A DNA stretch of 64,000 nt from Tethya wilhelma (GCA_964030475.1 CAXIPT010000044.1:78262-142261); one strand, 5' to 3'; positions 10,986 to 22,390 are shown, counted from the stretch's first letter. A program made the numbers and translations. Notes: generated by a model from the sequence alone, not told the origin.

Positions 10986-12655
10986 AACAAGTAAAAAAAA
11001 ACATTGGAAATGTAATGAAACAGGAATGGCTAAATTCGTAAAAAGAACGCAAACAAGATGGAGGCTATTAGAGTGTGTGCAGAGTTCTTCCTGTATGGGC
11101 TGCATTTAGCAATCTCCTTATTGAGTCTCTCATTTTGCCCACAGGAAGAATTCCTTACACACTCTAATAGCCATTCCATCTTGTTTGCGTTCTTTTTACG
11201 AATTTAGCCATTCCTGTTACATTTCCAATGGTTTTTTTTACTTGTTTGTTCTCATTTTTCCATAATTCTACAAATCATGTTTGAGTTGGTGTGTGTAGCT
11301 AGCTACCTCTTTAGGGCCTGAATTGATTATGCATATATAATTAGAAATTATGAATAATCAATTAACCTTACATTTTTGTTTTTGCTTAAGCCTATGCAAC
11401 TCTCTCTTGTAGCTAGTTCAGCTTAGCGATGATTGTACTAAGGCATAGCTATATCAGTTCTGTTCTTGGCTTGCTTTTATTAACTTCAAAAGCTTGCAAA
11501 AACGGAAGCGGTCAAAGTTCGCCAAATGACCTGCATACTTTTGGCTTTTTTTCTAGCTTGAAGAGCAGGACTGCAAAAGTGCTTGCATACAGGTATAGCT
11601 TAAGCCCCCCTGCACCTCCATAGCTAGCGTCAAGCTTTCCCTGCAAAGCACTAAGAAAAAAACGTGAGTTTAAACTGACAGTCTCGATCTTTACCGCGAT
11701 CGCAACCTTTGAACTTTGAAGCCTATATCTCTCCACCTACTAATCAGACCTGACTCTAACTTGGTAATTTAATAGAGCGCTATCTTACCTAACTGCATAG
11801 CAAGTCTAAAGCCCATAGCTCAAACGCTATCCCTATAAAATAATAAATGCGAAAAATTGCAGATTACGCAATCGTAGAATACGCGCGTGCGACTTTTGGC
11901 GCTGTGGGCCCTAAAGAGCTACTGAGCGGCTAGTAGTCTGGCAAGCTAGGCTACTGAGCCAGTGGGCTGCTCAGTGAGTATTTAAGTTGTGGCAGTAGCC
12001 TGCTTGATACTGAAGTGAAACACACATCTCAGTCATTTGGAGGCAGGAGCTGTATCATAAGATTTACTTGCCTTTCTATATGTTAAAGTCGTGATTTCAT
12101 CTCTTAAGAAGAGCAACCACGCATCACAGAATAGTTCCAGGCAACTTGCATTTAATTCCAAATAACGCACACTTTTGTATGTGGAAAGGGTCGTCGATTC
12201 GAATGTTCTAGAAGCTAAAGAATTATGCATGAGTGTAGAAATTAATGGCGGCCATATGGAGGAGGCCTTGTATCTATTCTATTAGAGGTGCTAATAACCG
12301 ATGGCAAAAGCGACTGTCTCGGAAGAAACTAAGTTTGTACGTTCAAGAATCAACTTCTAAAAGTGAATAGTCTCTGAGAAAAGTTGAGCCAAGATAGGAG
12401 AAGGAGAAGGAGAAGGAGAAGAAGAATTGAAGATGGAGAAAATTGGAGGTTTGGCATGTTTGTGTTTGTTACTTTAGCAATGGTTTTAGGCCATGTTTTT
12501 GGGCTCATTAGAAAGAGAAAGAGCTAAATAGTAGCTTAAGAAGCCTTTTAGTGCCAAGCGCTCAGTTTTTGCAGAGTTATTCGCGTGAATATTTGTATTG
12601 CGCTAATGGGCCATCCGTGTCATTCCTGTGTACCCAGTACTACTGTACTGGGAAT
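10986..12655 (-). mobile_element. HPE, full-length copy with an internal insertion
   Basis: A reverse-oriented copy. The tail palindrome lies at 10986-11245 (arms from ACAAGTAAAAAAAAACATTG to its complement, over 100 bases each). The body resumes at about 11905, and the copy ends in the hairpin CCCAGTACTACTGTACTGGG at 12633-12652. The body contains the 'TTTCTAGAAG', GTGCGTTATTTGG and GAGAAGGAGAAGG blocks in reverse. About 600 bases (11310-11905) do not belong to the family and are an insertion or unrelated DNA. No coding potential is conserved among copies. Confidence 0.8.
11310..11905. other. Unassigned sequence inside an HPE
   Basis: Sequence interrupting the HPE body between 'GTAGCTAGCTACC' and 'CTACTGAGCGGCTAG'. 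Short frames on both strands (for example 11429-11623 plus) show no family resemblance. I see no terminal repeats or target duplication, so its origin is open. Confidence 0.4.
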
Positions 12656-13298
12656 ATCTCTAAAGCTAAAGTACCCATTTACACTAAATCTTATCTATAA
12701 TGAAGGGTACCCCCTACAAAGCACATGACGTCATAATATTAGCCCCGTCAACAATATTTACATGTAGAGATATGGCTTCATCTCTTCAGGTACCTCGAAG
12801 GACAAAATTGAACTAGGCGGTACATGCTTATTTCAACTTGCTCAGTATAGTCTATAGGATCTAAACAAACACCAAACTTATATTCAAGGCAGCTGAATTG
12901 ACCAACGGTGAGTTATCATATAAAAACTTAATTTACCATACACAAGAGCCTATATTTATTGTAATAACTCACTTAAGCGGTGATCCATAGCCATGAATAT
13001 AAGTTTGGTAGCTCTTTATACCCAATAGAATTCAACTAGCATAGTACCAAGCCTTGTCAAGCACTTTTTACTTACTGCCTAAAACTCATCTTGGTTTTTA
13101 GCTAACATACAGCCATTATTAGTGTACAAAGTACTACTGGCGCACGTGATCACCACAAAAATTTGCATATTCATTCCTCATTAAGTGTTATGCACGTTAG
13201 CGCGTTTCAGTCCTTAATGTACCTGAGTATGCCCCCCCATGGGTTAGGACATGACAATACTCTGGCCACTCCTCCTTCTTAGGTGTGACCAAGCGCAC
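12656..13298. repeat. Non-coding stretch with an imperfect foldback
   Basis: No gene is seen. An inverted pair, ACCAAACTTATATTCA at 12871-12886 and its exact complement at 12994-13009, encloses a second inner pair (GTGAGTTAT / ATAACTCAC, near 12909 and 12964). The whole could fold into a hairpin of about 140 bases, perhaps a small MITE. The remainder shows no signal. Confidence 0.5.
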
Positions 13299-13600
13299 CT
13301 TTTTTTTTTTTTTTTTTTAAAGTGCTCCTCCGGGTTTACCACAATTGTAGCTAATGAGGGCCTGCAAATAGCCTAGGGCTAATAAACGCAGGTCCCCCGG
13401 TACCGACGACTTTACAACCCCTCCGAAGGATGCGGTGAAATTCACCTCCTCATTTTTTGGGGTAAAGCTGAGTTAACTCCTAGGCAGAGCTCGAAAGAGA
13501 AAATGGGAAACAAATACCTGTGGCACTGGAGGGACTCGAACCACCTACCCATGGGTTGGGAGTCAGAGTCAATGGTGAACAAGCCACCAGGTGACCTGCC
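13299..13600 (-). mobile_element. tRNA-derived SINE (minus copy)
   Basis: Read on the minus strand this is the same element as 41421-41725: a tRNA-like head with A-box (near 13583-13593) and B-box GGTTCGAGTCC (near 13530), then a GC-richer body with a 'GATGTAAAG'-type centre, and an A-tract tail (T-run at 13299-13318). Such elements are transcribed by RNA polymerase III and mobilised by LINE machinery. The head has point differences from the plus copy. Confidence 0.8.
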
Positions 13601-13604
13601 TCCT

Positions 13605-14238
13605 GTGTACAAGGCCAGAGGAGGTGCGACAACCGTACCTCATTGCTGAGTTAGCATTTTACTAATTGCCAATTACCACATTCCTATCATGTGACACCAA
13701 CTATCCACGTGGTGGAGCCAGAGAGAGCAGAGCGCAAGTAAGACAGAGTAAGATGGCTAGTCTCGCTGGGGATGCTAGTACACCTGCAGCACCTGTCCCT
13801 GTGATTAGTGATGGAATATATTGTCGGTGAAAACTGAGTTTCATTATAGAATTCCAAGTTTTTCAGTGATTTACGACAGGTAACTATTCAAATTGAAGAT
13901 TCTGACCGAAAAGTGTACATATACGATGGATCTTTTATAAGTGAAGCCCATGCAACTCTGCATACACCATGTTGTATAATTCTCAAGTGTCACTGCTCTG
14001 TACCAGTAAGTTTAGTAAAAGTGATGGATAACTAATTAAATGCATAATAATGTTAACAGTCTATGGTAGAATCGTTATAATTACTATTATTTTATCTATG
14101 TCTACAGGTAGATGAATTCTGTAAAGATGTGTATGTACGGCACTTGAGATGTGTCGGAGATGGTATTCTGATAATATGGGAATGGGATTTGGTATCTGTT
14201 CCAGACAGTGACTCAGACTCCCTAGATGGCTTGTACTC
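13605..14238 (+). pseudogene. SANT/HIRAN element end plus gene 2, N-terminal exons
   Basis: It starts with the element end (AGAGGAGGTGCGACAACCG... ATTGCTGAG). Gene 2 then follows on the plus strand: exon 1 from ATG at 13754 (MASLAGDASTPAAPVPVIS), an exon about 13880-14008 with QIEDSDRKVYIYDGSFISEA and 'CHCSVP', and an exon from about 14109 (VDEFCKDVYVRHLRC...). The last exon overlaps the start of the C-terminal exon at 7382-6803, so the two pieces give the full protein. A short deletion after 'VISDG' shifts frame in this copy, and an HPE truncates it at 14239. Confidence 0.7.
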
Positions 14239-14308
14239 ATTCCCAGTACGGTAGTACTAGGTACACAGGAATGGCACGGATGGCCCATTACCGCAATACA
14301 AATATTCA
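14239..14308 (+). mobile_element. HPE end fragment
   Basis: The hairpin end CCCAGTACGGTAGTACTAGG and the first 70 bases of the HPE are inserted into the gene 2 exon. The copy stops at the single n at 14309, so the rest is probably missing from the assembly. Confidence 0.75.
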
Positions 14309-14309
14309 N

Positions 14310-14690
14310 TGTTGACTTAATAGTTTATCCACTCTACTTGACTCTGCAAAATGACTTTAACTTGCTTCAAGTTCAGGAACAGCTTTTAGCCTCAAAACTC
14401 CACATGCAACGCTTTAAACTTAGGTGCCCGAATTACCCCACGCTCCCATTTTTCGCAAAAATTAAACTAGATGACTTATTCGGTCTCCACAGCCATAACT
14501 ACGGTAGCATGCAGATTGTTTTAGCTGCTGCAGATACTGTATATAGTAAGTTATTATTGTGTAGCTTAGCTTCAGGTTCAGTGTATTTACTTCTGGAGGT
14601 CGCGTATCACTCCAATGCTGTCACAGAGTATGATCCTCATGTATTGATCCCGAGCACCTCATTTACGGCGGATCCCAGCTAAAGTTTTAT
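14310..14690 (+). other. Open frame of unknown origin upstream of LINE RT
   Basis: A 114-residue frame (14338-14682) contains 'QDFNLLQV'-like and 'FFAKIKLDDLFGLHSHNYG' text. I do not recognise it. Its end runs into the LINE reverse transcriptase region without a visible boundary, so it may be the upstream part of the same LINE ORF. It begins at an assembly join (n at 14309). Confidence 0.35.
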
Positions 14691-14694
14691 TAAT

Positions 14695-15790
14695 GAAGTC
14701 AGGGCATATCCCTCCCGCTTTTCAAAGGGGGTTTAGTAATCCCAATTCCCAAAAGTCAGCACAAGGATCTTACTAATCCCTCAAATTATAGAGGCATCAC
14801 CTTGCTCTGGAATGTCAGTAAGATTCTATAAAAGCTTATTCTACTAAGAATCTCCCAGCAGGAAAATCCTCTGGTACTAAACCCATTGCAAGGTGGATTC
14901 CAACCAAATCACAGTTGTCTGCACACTGCTTCAAGAAGCCATTGACTCTATCAGAGACACAGGAAAGAAAGCATATGTAGCCTTTCTAGACGTGAAAAAG
15001 GCATTTGATACGAAGGCAAGCTAGTAAAATTATATCAAAAAGGCGTCCGAGGCTCTATCTGGAAGGTAATAAAAAATCTTTACCAATCTTCTCGCAGCTC
15101 TGTCCTATGGAACAGTAAGACATCTGCCTCATTTCCTATCCGGCAAGGTGGTGTTCTGTCGCCTTTTGTTTATTGCCTGTTTGTAGATAAATTTTTAGAT
15201 ATTTTATCCAAGTCTGGTTTTGGGGCAAGAATCAATGACATCTATTGTGGAGCTCCTATGTATGCTGATGCAGTGGCATAGCCAAACCAGGGCCTACCAG
15301 GGCCTGTGCCCTACCATTAGTTCACTGTGCCCTACCAAATTACCAATCAGCTGGCAGTCTGTTCATTCAGCATAAACTCAAAAGCAACAAGACTGTAATA
15401 TTAATGGCTGGGAAGGATAACTGACACTTATAATGACTGATGTAGTAAGTTCAGACTGCTCAGAACTTTTAAAATGGCATTTTCAATGCCAAATTCTCTA
15501 AATTTCCCAGTGAAATAAAACGGTAAAGGTCATCTAGCAAAAAAGGACGTACCTCAATTGCTTCAGTGCCCTACCAACTGTTAGTGTCTAGCTACGTCAC
15601 TGTGCTGATGACCTAGTCCTCATTGCTAGCTCCCCCGAAGAACTCCAAGCTATGCTTAAGATCGTTGAATCCTATGCAAGGAATTGGCATTACAAGCTGA
15701 ATGCCGAGAAGTCTGCAGTAATGGTCTTGGGTGAGTCCACAGCCTCTAGAACTGCAAACAGGAGAACCAATGCGTTGTATGCTGCAGGAC
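14695..15790 (+). pseudogene. Non-LTR retrotransposon (LINE) reverse transcriptase, interrupted
   Basis: Plus-strand frames with several shifts encode LINE RT blocks: 'GLVIPIPKSQHKDLTNPSN' and YRGITLL, a damaged LQGGFQPN block, AFLDVKKAFDT, 'IRQGGVLSPFVYCLFVDKF', then the catalytic YADD region. YADD is split: MYADA ends at 15270 and ADDLVLIASSPEELQAML resumes at 15605. 'WHYKLNAEKSAVMVLGES' completes the domain. The clade is uncertain. The endonuclease domain and 3' end were not found. Confidence 0.8.
15271..15602. mobile_element. hAT-type MITE inside the LINE RT
   Basis: 332 bases with termini CAGTGGCATAGCCA and the complement of CAGTGACGTAGCTA, flanked by perfect 8-base target duplications TGCTGATG (15263-15270 and 15603-15610). 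Termini and duplication length fit the hAT superfamily. The interior repeats 'TGCCCTACCA' several times and has no coding capacity. Confidence 0.88.
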
Positions 15791-15799
15791 TCCTTGCAT

Positions 15800-16155
15800 A
15801 CACTGTTAAAGCTGCATGTGAACACATGTTTGAATTTACTTAATTATACTTTCAAGTATACAATTGAATTGATAAATATCACACACACACACACACACAC
15901 ACATACACATACCAATTCTTATGGTTATCATACTCCAGCAATTTCCTTTACTTCCAGTGTCTATATAAGTAGAGTCAGTGTAATATTTTTACTTACCTAA
16001 ATGATTATAATATATATGCAAGTAAACTTACAGTTTTTTGATTGATCCTTTACGAACTGTTGTCTTTTAGTGACATCCTGGCGCCATATATCCCAAATAA
16101 TATTTGCTTTTCCTGTATTATTATCAATATCATTATAAAATAATTATGATACGTT
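15800..16155. repeat. AT-rich stretch with (CA)n
   Basis: No gene is seen. A pure CA tract lies at about 15880-15903. The rest is AT-rich DNA between the LINE remnant and the next transposon-type gene. Confidence 0.6.
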
Positions 16156-18390
16156 CATTCAAACAAATGTATACCAGCTAAATCTGCTTCAGACATAATT
16201 TTTTCCAGTTTTTTCTTAGATGTTCCTTGAATTTGTGATACAAGACGTAATAGATCTTCGTTAGTAGCTGTACTAAAATCCACATCATACTTTCTAACTT
16301 TCTTCTCTATTTGCTTCAAATACTTATTCTGTTTCCTTACATTTTATGCTTTGTGGGCTTTCGAACGTGGAGTGAGAAACTTTTCAGGATATCGACTATT
16401 TGCTGCAGTACGCTTTTTACTCGTAGATGGTGACACTGTAGACTTCTTTTTTAGCATGTCTCTGAGATGATAATTCAACAGAGAGCATTTTGAGCACATA
16501 GATAGATTGTCTCGTCTAAGTTTATTTCGTGGTTGGAACCACATTAAGCATTCAGTATGATCCATACGGTTCATCAAGGGACCCCATTTTCGAAGACTCT
16601 TACTCTCAAATAACAACTGATCGTTCAAATCTTGTGGCAAACCAAGACAAAGACAATAGCCACTTTCAGGTAATAGGCTCTTGACCAACCTGAATAGTTG
16701 ATCTTCATTGCCATCTAGATTAAAACTTTGACATTTGTGACCGAATTTCGTAGAACTGACCGGATGTAGTAATATGCGAATTTTGAGATAGTGCTAGCAT
16801 TGTAATCTACGTCATTGCAGCTAGATATTTTCCAAATTTGAAGCGGCTAGGTGCTATAGTTTTGGAGATATGAGCTCAAATATACCGACCGTTCATTCCA
16901 ATTTTACTCGCTAAAATCGTGAGCGAATACGTTGCTAAGCGCAAGTACACAAACTCCGTATACTATCCGTGCAACAAACAATTTTATGATTGTGGTACAA
17001 TTTTAGTGTAGTATCAGAATATGCATGAAGTTAGTTGAACCTTTTTAAAGACACAGAAGACCAGGGAGCCTTCCAGGAGGATTCACCAAGAAAGTAAGTA
17101 AGTCTACTAAGTAGAACAATGTAGCTGGGTGGGCTGTAACTAGAGTAACTAAGCTATAAATGGCGCAGAAATAATCGCTGAATATTAATGCATGCATCTA
17201 TAGCTATTCTAACTGTAGGAAACAGTTTAGCTAATACTTATTACCCATAATAAGAAGCTTCTTTTCCCCACAAATTTCATTGCAAATTTATTATACACAA
17301 TGTACAATACATTCATTTATTATTATGCACAGATTCTGCAACACTGTGGGCCATCTTCTGATCATCTGGAAGAGATTTCTTTCTGCTAGAAGTGTTTAGT
17401 TCATGAACAATGCATTGTTTTTTGTTGCACATTAAATATGCAAGATTATAATGAGATGCACAGCAGCATGTACTTATCAGAATAATTAATCAATGAACAT
17501 GGCAATGCAACCCGTGACGGGTGAGAAGCTAGCCATGGCTGACATAGCTGCATTCAAACGCTTATATCTCAGCAATAGAAGCAGCCCCACCCGTAAAATC
17601 ACGTCTGCAGCTCGCCAAGGTGTGCCCCTCCCCATTGGTGCAAAAAAAATTAATTTTGCGCATGCGTCGCGAATTACACTACAATCGCCGATTACTACAA
17701 ATATAGTTTTACTACATCTGGTCGGTTTTCTAAAATTGGGTCACATTTCTGGAAATGAACTTGTAAGTGACAATTCAGTGCTGTTGGTGTCTTTTCTATG
17801 AGTACTCTTGGGTTTGGACTAGGCAGTTGAAATGGATTAGAACAAGTAAAAGGTCCATTGAACATAATCCATTGGGTTTCACCAGACATCAAATAGTCAA
17901 CTCTTATTCCTGGATATTTCAGTTTTACATCTTTTATTATTGGGTCTAAAAGCTATTCCAGATTTCATCATTCAGAGTTGTCCTAGGCTGTGACAGAGGT
18001 GCATCACATAGCTGTGTTGCTGGCAATGTAATGTGGGTTGTTGCTACAATCATGTAAATTATACAGTGTATGTCACAACTATTGATCAACGCATACCTTC
18101 TCTGACAGATCTTTTTCAGGGCTTATAACTCTTCCTTTTGGGCTACCTACCAGCTTGAAAGTGGCCATATTGGCTGCCAATTTTGTAGTGTGCTCTTTGT
18201 CTAGCGTTGATGATACCACTTCTTTAGTGGATTTTATCACTAAGTAACAACGTCTCTTGGCACCTTGTCCATCAATAGAACTAGTGGCTAGTCTCTTTCT
18301 TCCACGTGTAACCTCCATTTTGTGAACACTTAGAGTTTCCACTAAAATACTGATATTTACACAAAGTAGATCTAGTAGTAGTGTGGTCAT
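16156..18390 (-). pseudogene. Multi-exon transposon-type gene split by MITE-2
   Basis: Minus-strand exons run from 18390 leftwards. One (about 18390-18102, donor GTATGC) has 'RGRKRLATSSIDGQGAKRR' and a Lys-rich region. The next (about 17960-17746) has LKYPGIRVDYLMSGETQW. After MITE-2 the frame continues at 16735-16345 with ESGYCLCLGLPQDLNDQLL, 'MDHTECLMWF' and a paired-cysteine segment (CSKCSLL). One TAA at 16344 interrupts an otherwise open tail to a stop near 16158 (KKKLEKIMSEADLAGIHLF). The cysteine/histidine spacing suggests a zinc-binding domain. I recognise it only as a family spread in transposon-rich invertebrate genomes, with no firm name. Frameshift near 17945. Confidence 0.55.
16736..17745. 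mobile_element. MITE-2, complete copy in a coding exon
   Basis: 1010 bases between TGTGACC and GGTCACA, with a longer inverted terminus containing the 'ACCGACCAG' motif. It lies in an exon of the surrounding minus-strand gene. Removing it together with one copy of a 2-base duplication (AA/TT) rejoins the reading frame exactly. The interior includes 'TGCGAATTTTGAGATAG' near the left end and an ATGGCTGACATAGCTGC segment near the right end, shared with other copies. Confidence 0.85.
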
Positions 18391-18482
18391 GAGGTAACCA
18401 CAGAAACCTTACCAGTACATGCACCACTTAGACAGCACTTAGACTGAACACTTAGCATTAATTACAGGACTTCACATATATA

Positions 18483-19546
18483 TGTGACCAAATTTTGGAA
18501 AACCGACCAGATGTAGTAATATGCGAATTTTGAGATAGCGCTTGCATTGTAATCTACGTCATTGCAGCTAGCTATTTTCCAAATTTGAAGCGGCTAGGCG
18601 CTATATTTGGAGATATGAGCTCAAATATACCGACCGTTCATTCCAATTTTACTCGCTAAAATCGTGAGTGAATACGTTGCTAAGCGCGAGTACACAAACT
18701 CCGTATACTATCCGTGTTACAAACAATTTATGTTTGTGGTACAATTTTAGTGTAGTATCAGAATATGCATGAAGTTAGTTGAAGCGTTTGTTAAAACTTA
18801 CTTTATGAGCCTATTTAAAGACAGGGAGCCTTCCAGGAGGATTCATTAAGGAGGTAAGTAAGTCTACTAAGTAGAATAATGTAGCGGGTGGGCTGTAACT
18901 AGAGTAACTAAGCTATAAATGGCGCAGAAANAACTAGAGTAACTAAGCTATAAATGGCGCAGAAATAAGCGCCCAATATTAATACATGCATCTATAGCTA
19001 TTCTAACCGTAGGAAACAGTTTAGCTAATACTTATTGCCCATAATAAGAAGCGCTTAGCTTCTTTCCCCCACAAACTTCATTGCAAATTTATTATACACA
19101 ATATACAATACATTCATTCATTATTATGCACAGATAAACAGCTCCTGGCATAGCCCAGCGATTCTGCAACACTGTGGGCCATCTTCTGATCATCTGGAAG
19201 AGATTTCTTTCTGCTAGAAGGGTTTAGTTCATGAACAATGCATTGTTTTTTGTTGCACATTAAATATGCAAGATTATAATGAGATGCACAGCAGCAGCTG
19301 CATCATGTACTTATTAATCAATGAACATGGCAACGCATGGCTGACATAGCTGCATTCAAACGCTTATATCTCAGCAATAGAAGCAGCCCCACCCGTATAA
19401 TCACGTCTGCAGCTCGCCAAGGTGTGCCCCTCCCCATTGGTGCAAAAAAATTAATTTCGCGCGCGCGTCGCAAATTACACTACAATCGCCGATTACTACA
19501 AATAAAGTTTTACTACATCTGGTCGGTTTTCCAAAATTGGGTCACA
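18483..19546. mobile_element. MITE-2, copy containing an assembly join
   Basis: A second copy with the same ends as 16736-17745 and flanks compatible with a TA/TATA target. The interior contains a single n at 18931, flanked on both sides by the same ~38-base sequence (CTAGAGTAACTAAGCTATAA...). That duplication is best explained as an unmerged contig overlap. Confidence 0.85.
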
Positions 19547-19770
19547 TATGTGGAAATAATACAACTTTTTTTACGAGATGTAAAACACATTGTTAATCGC
19601 TCCTTTGGGCCTACGGCCCTCATGAGCGCCTGGTTTGGGCCATAGAGCTGCCATTCTTCAGATAATCTAGTAATAGACAAACAGACAGACACACACACAC
19701 ACACACACACACACAAAACGACTACCGTAACCCTCTGCACGCGCTGAGGCATAATAACACATTGTATAAT
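19547..19770. repeat. Spacer with (AC)n
   Basis: A short spacer between two MITEs. It contains a CA tract at about 19688-19714 and a GC-rich segment (GCCTACGGCCCTCATGAG). No gene is visible. Confidence 0.5.
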
Positions 19771-20637
19771 TGTGACCTGTCAAGGGAAAACGTGCCGGTT
19801 AGGAAATTATTGTTTTTGGAGTAAAATGCGGTTTTAGTTTAATTCGCGTCTTTGTACAATTTTTTTTTTCTTGCACGGATGTGCTGCGCTACATCTCAGC
19901 ATGCTCCATGCAAAATTTGAGGGGTGGAGCTGCTTCTATTGCAGAGATATCGACAGCAATGTCAGCCTCGCTCATTTTTACTTAGTTGCTAACACGGAGG
20001 ACGGTTACTATGCTGTGCAACAAACCGTAGCGAATATTTATGAGCAGGGCAGCTGCCACTAAAAATGAATTGTTATTTGGTGTTCTCTTTGGCTTGTAAG
20101 CTTACTAATCTCAAAATTTTGCCACAGCACATAGACAGAAAGGTAAGACAAAGCTTTGTACATACTTGTCTAATCCAAGCGCTTCCATACAGTAGCTTTC
20201 TACCCATAGGTATTGCCTCTCCCAGTACGGCGATCGCGTACCGGTTATTTTGAGGCTTGTATTAGTTCTTGGAACTTACGGTACCTAGAATCTATCTCTT
20301 TACTAACCTCCGTGAGTCGATTAGCCATCTCCTGGGTCTTCTTTCCTAGCTTTAATAATTTTAGCCTCCACGTGGTTGGCTGTGGTAATATTCAGCATGT
20401 ACTGTACATGATCTAATTATGATACGGAGAGTATACGGACCGCCCATAGTTTACCTAGCAACAACTTTACAACTGTTTTTCTAGGAAGCCATGAGTGGAG
20501 GCAGGGCTGCTTGCAAGAGCTGTATCTGGAAAACTACTTGAGCTATGCGCATCAAATTTTGATATGCGCTTCCTGGAATAGCTAACTCAAAATTCGCAGA
20601 CTTTCCTAACCGGCACGTTTTCCTTTGACAGGTCACA
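19771..20637. mobile_element. MITE-1, complete copy
   Basis: 867 bases with terminal inverted repeats TGTGACCTGTCAAGGGAAAA... and the complement with a one-base difference, about 38 bases long and including 'GTGCCGGTTAGGAAA'. The flanks (…TATAAT / ATTATTA…) allow a 2-base AT duplication. The minus-strand interior carries an ATG-containing segment identical in layout to the BEL gag start at 4029. No transposase is encoded, so it must be moved in trans, by a TA-targeting transposase if the duplication is typical (inference). Confidence 0.85.
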
Positions 20638-21360
20638 ATTATTAAAACAACCTTTTTGATATGGAGTGAAGGAAATTCAGTTATCCGAGCTAGGCGGTCT
20701 TTCGAAACTATTGCTTTTGTAGCATTTAAGTGTGAGATTGAAGACACGAGTGAGAACTAGAATTTAGACTCGAATATCACGTACAGGAACTTAAAGAGAA
20801 GTTGTATTTCACAAGTACTCGAGTTGAGTCAGCTGAAGAGCAAACAATTTACAACTTTTTTGTCAAATCACGCAACTACACAACTAATTTTGTATTTTCG
20901 TAACGTCTCCGTAAATTTTATCTAATACTGAACGGATACTCTTGTTCAGAATCCGGACTGTGGGGCAGAGATCAGTATCGTAACTGAAAATCTGATTTGA
21001 TAATGAACAGGTTTACAGAGCTGTATCTTGATACAAACAGTATCACAAAAGAAAAACACGACAATATCACAAGACTAGTAAGCAACTGAACACTTTTACT
21101 CTAGCTATAGGCTAGATTATTTAAGTACTATTAATACTCTACTTGCTGTTATACATAAGTTGAGCTGGGGGAGGGGTGTGTATGTCCACAATATCTTTCA
21201 ATGAAAAATCAATTGCAAATGTAATATATAAGAACTGTAAACTATTTCCCTTGATGTCACTTCCTGTCGTTTCACAATTTTAGAAGAAACTTTTTCGATC
21301 ATTTTACACCACTCGTGCATCAAAGTACACATCTTTGTTGATGGATGTGCTAGAGATGAT
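20638..21360. other. Unannotated AT-rich interval
   Basis: Only short, unsupported frames. A minus-strand stretch at 20747-20481 overlaps the MITE-1 end. Nothing else is recognisable between MITE-1 and the gene fragment to the right. Confidence 0.5.
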
Positions 21361-21559
21361 GTCAAAATTCTGTGTTGGTGTCAGAAGTTGGCATTGGTGA
21401 TGAAATTTCCACCCAGTTGAATGTACTCCAGTCTCTGAAGCAGACAGTACTGTCTACCCCCAATAGGAGTGTGGACACAAGATAGTAAATGGTAAATTGG
21501 CATTGGCTGGAAAGGAAACAAACACAACATGATAAAACGTTATGCTTATTTGTGTACAG

Positions 21560-22125
21560 AAGATACACTTGCTCTGAGTCCAACTGCAGATTTACATAGC
21601 TCTCATTTGGAAGCAGTTTACCATCAGAAGAAACTACCCCTCCACATTCTACAATAGCATCCTCTAGAGATGAAATTATTCCTTCACTGATGTTCACTTC
21701 ATACTCTCCTGTAGCCACCAACAATTGTATTGTTGCTTTTTCTTTCCCCACAGGTGTGACTGTATACTCAAGGAGAGCCTTGGTGTTTATTGTTCGGTAC
21801 TAGAGAGCCTTGGTGTTCCTTGCTCAGTACTATAAGTAAATTTGTTTACACGATTGTTTTTTTTTGTCACTGAATCAGTATATAATAATAATTATATGCA
21901 TATACCTTTCTTAGTGTTCCTGGTTTGTACATCCTCTTGTGTGCATTAACCTCCTTGGCAAACTTCCCGAAATACTGTTGTACAGCACTGGATTTGTACA
22001 ATTCCACTAAACCCTGGCCACAACTGAAGAAATTACAAGTGAAGGTAATGTGAACTTGTATAGTAAGTTAGTTACCTTTGATCATCCCCTTTGTTTCCTC
22101 CACATATATATCGAATGTGTTCTAA
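21560..22125 (-). CDS. Multi-exon gene fragment, unidentified
   Basis: Three minus-strand exons with consistent splice signals. About 22125-22076 has 'EHIRYICGGNKGDDQ' and donor GTAAC. About 22025-21911 opens after TTCTTCAG and has 'CGQGLVEFYKSSAVQQYFG', 'EVNAHKRMYKPGTLRK' and donor GTATATG. About 21760-21560 has 'VGKEKATIQLLVATGEYEV', 'ISSLEDAIVECGGVV' and LPNESYVNLQLDSEQVYLL. The reading is clean and the amino-acid composition looks like a real protein. I do not recognise the family. Given the surroundings it may belong to a transposon, but a host gene cannot be excluded. Confidence 0.5.
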
Positions 22126-22390
22126 ATAGGCAAAAATGGTGCCATGTCACAACTAGGAGCTCTTTTGTTGGCGTAAAAGTTGTCTGACTGTACCAAGCTG
22201 TTGAAGGATTCACATCTGATAGTGTATACTTGTGTAGGTTTAATAAATAAAATCTTTATGGCTCATGGTATTGTAATCTCAGTTACCTCTCAGTGTAAAT
22301 GACAATGCTGTCTGGGTGATCGAAGGTCACCGCTAGAAAGTAAGCTAGTTTATATTTGTGCACACCTACACAAGTAAAATGTCTATTGTT

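Noticed and set aside
19771..20637. MITE-1 as a solo LTR, because it starts TG and ends CA
   Set aside because: It has long terminal inverted repeats, which LTRs lack, and the flanks suggest two-base rather than 4-6-base duplications.
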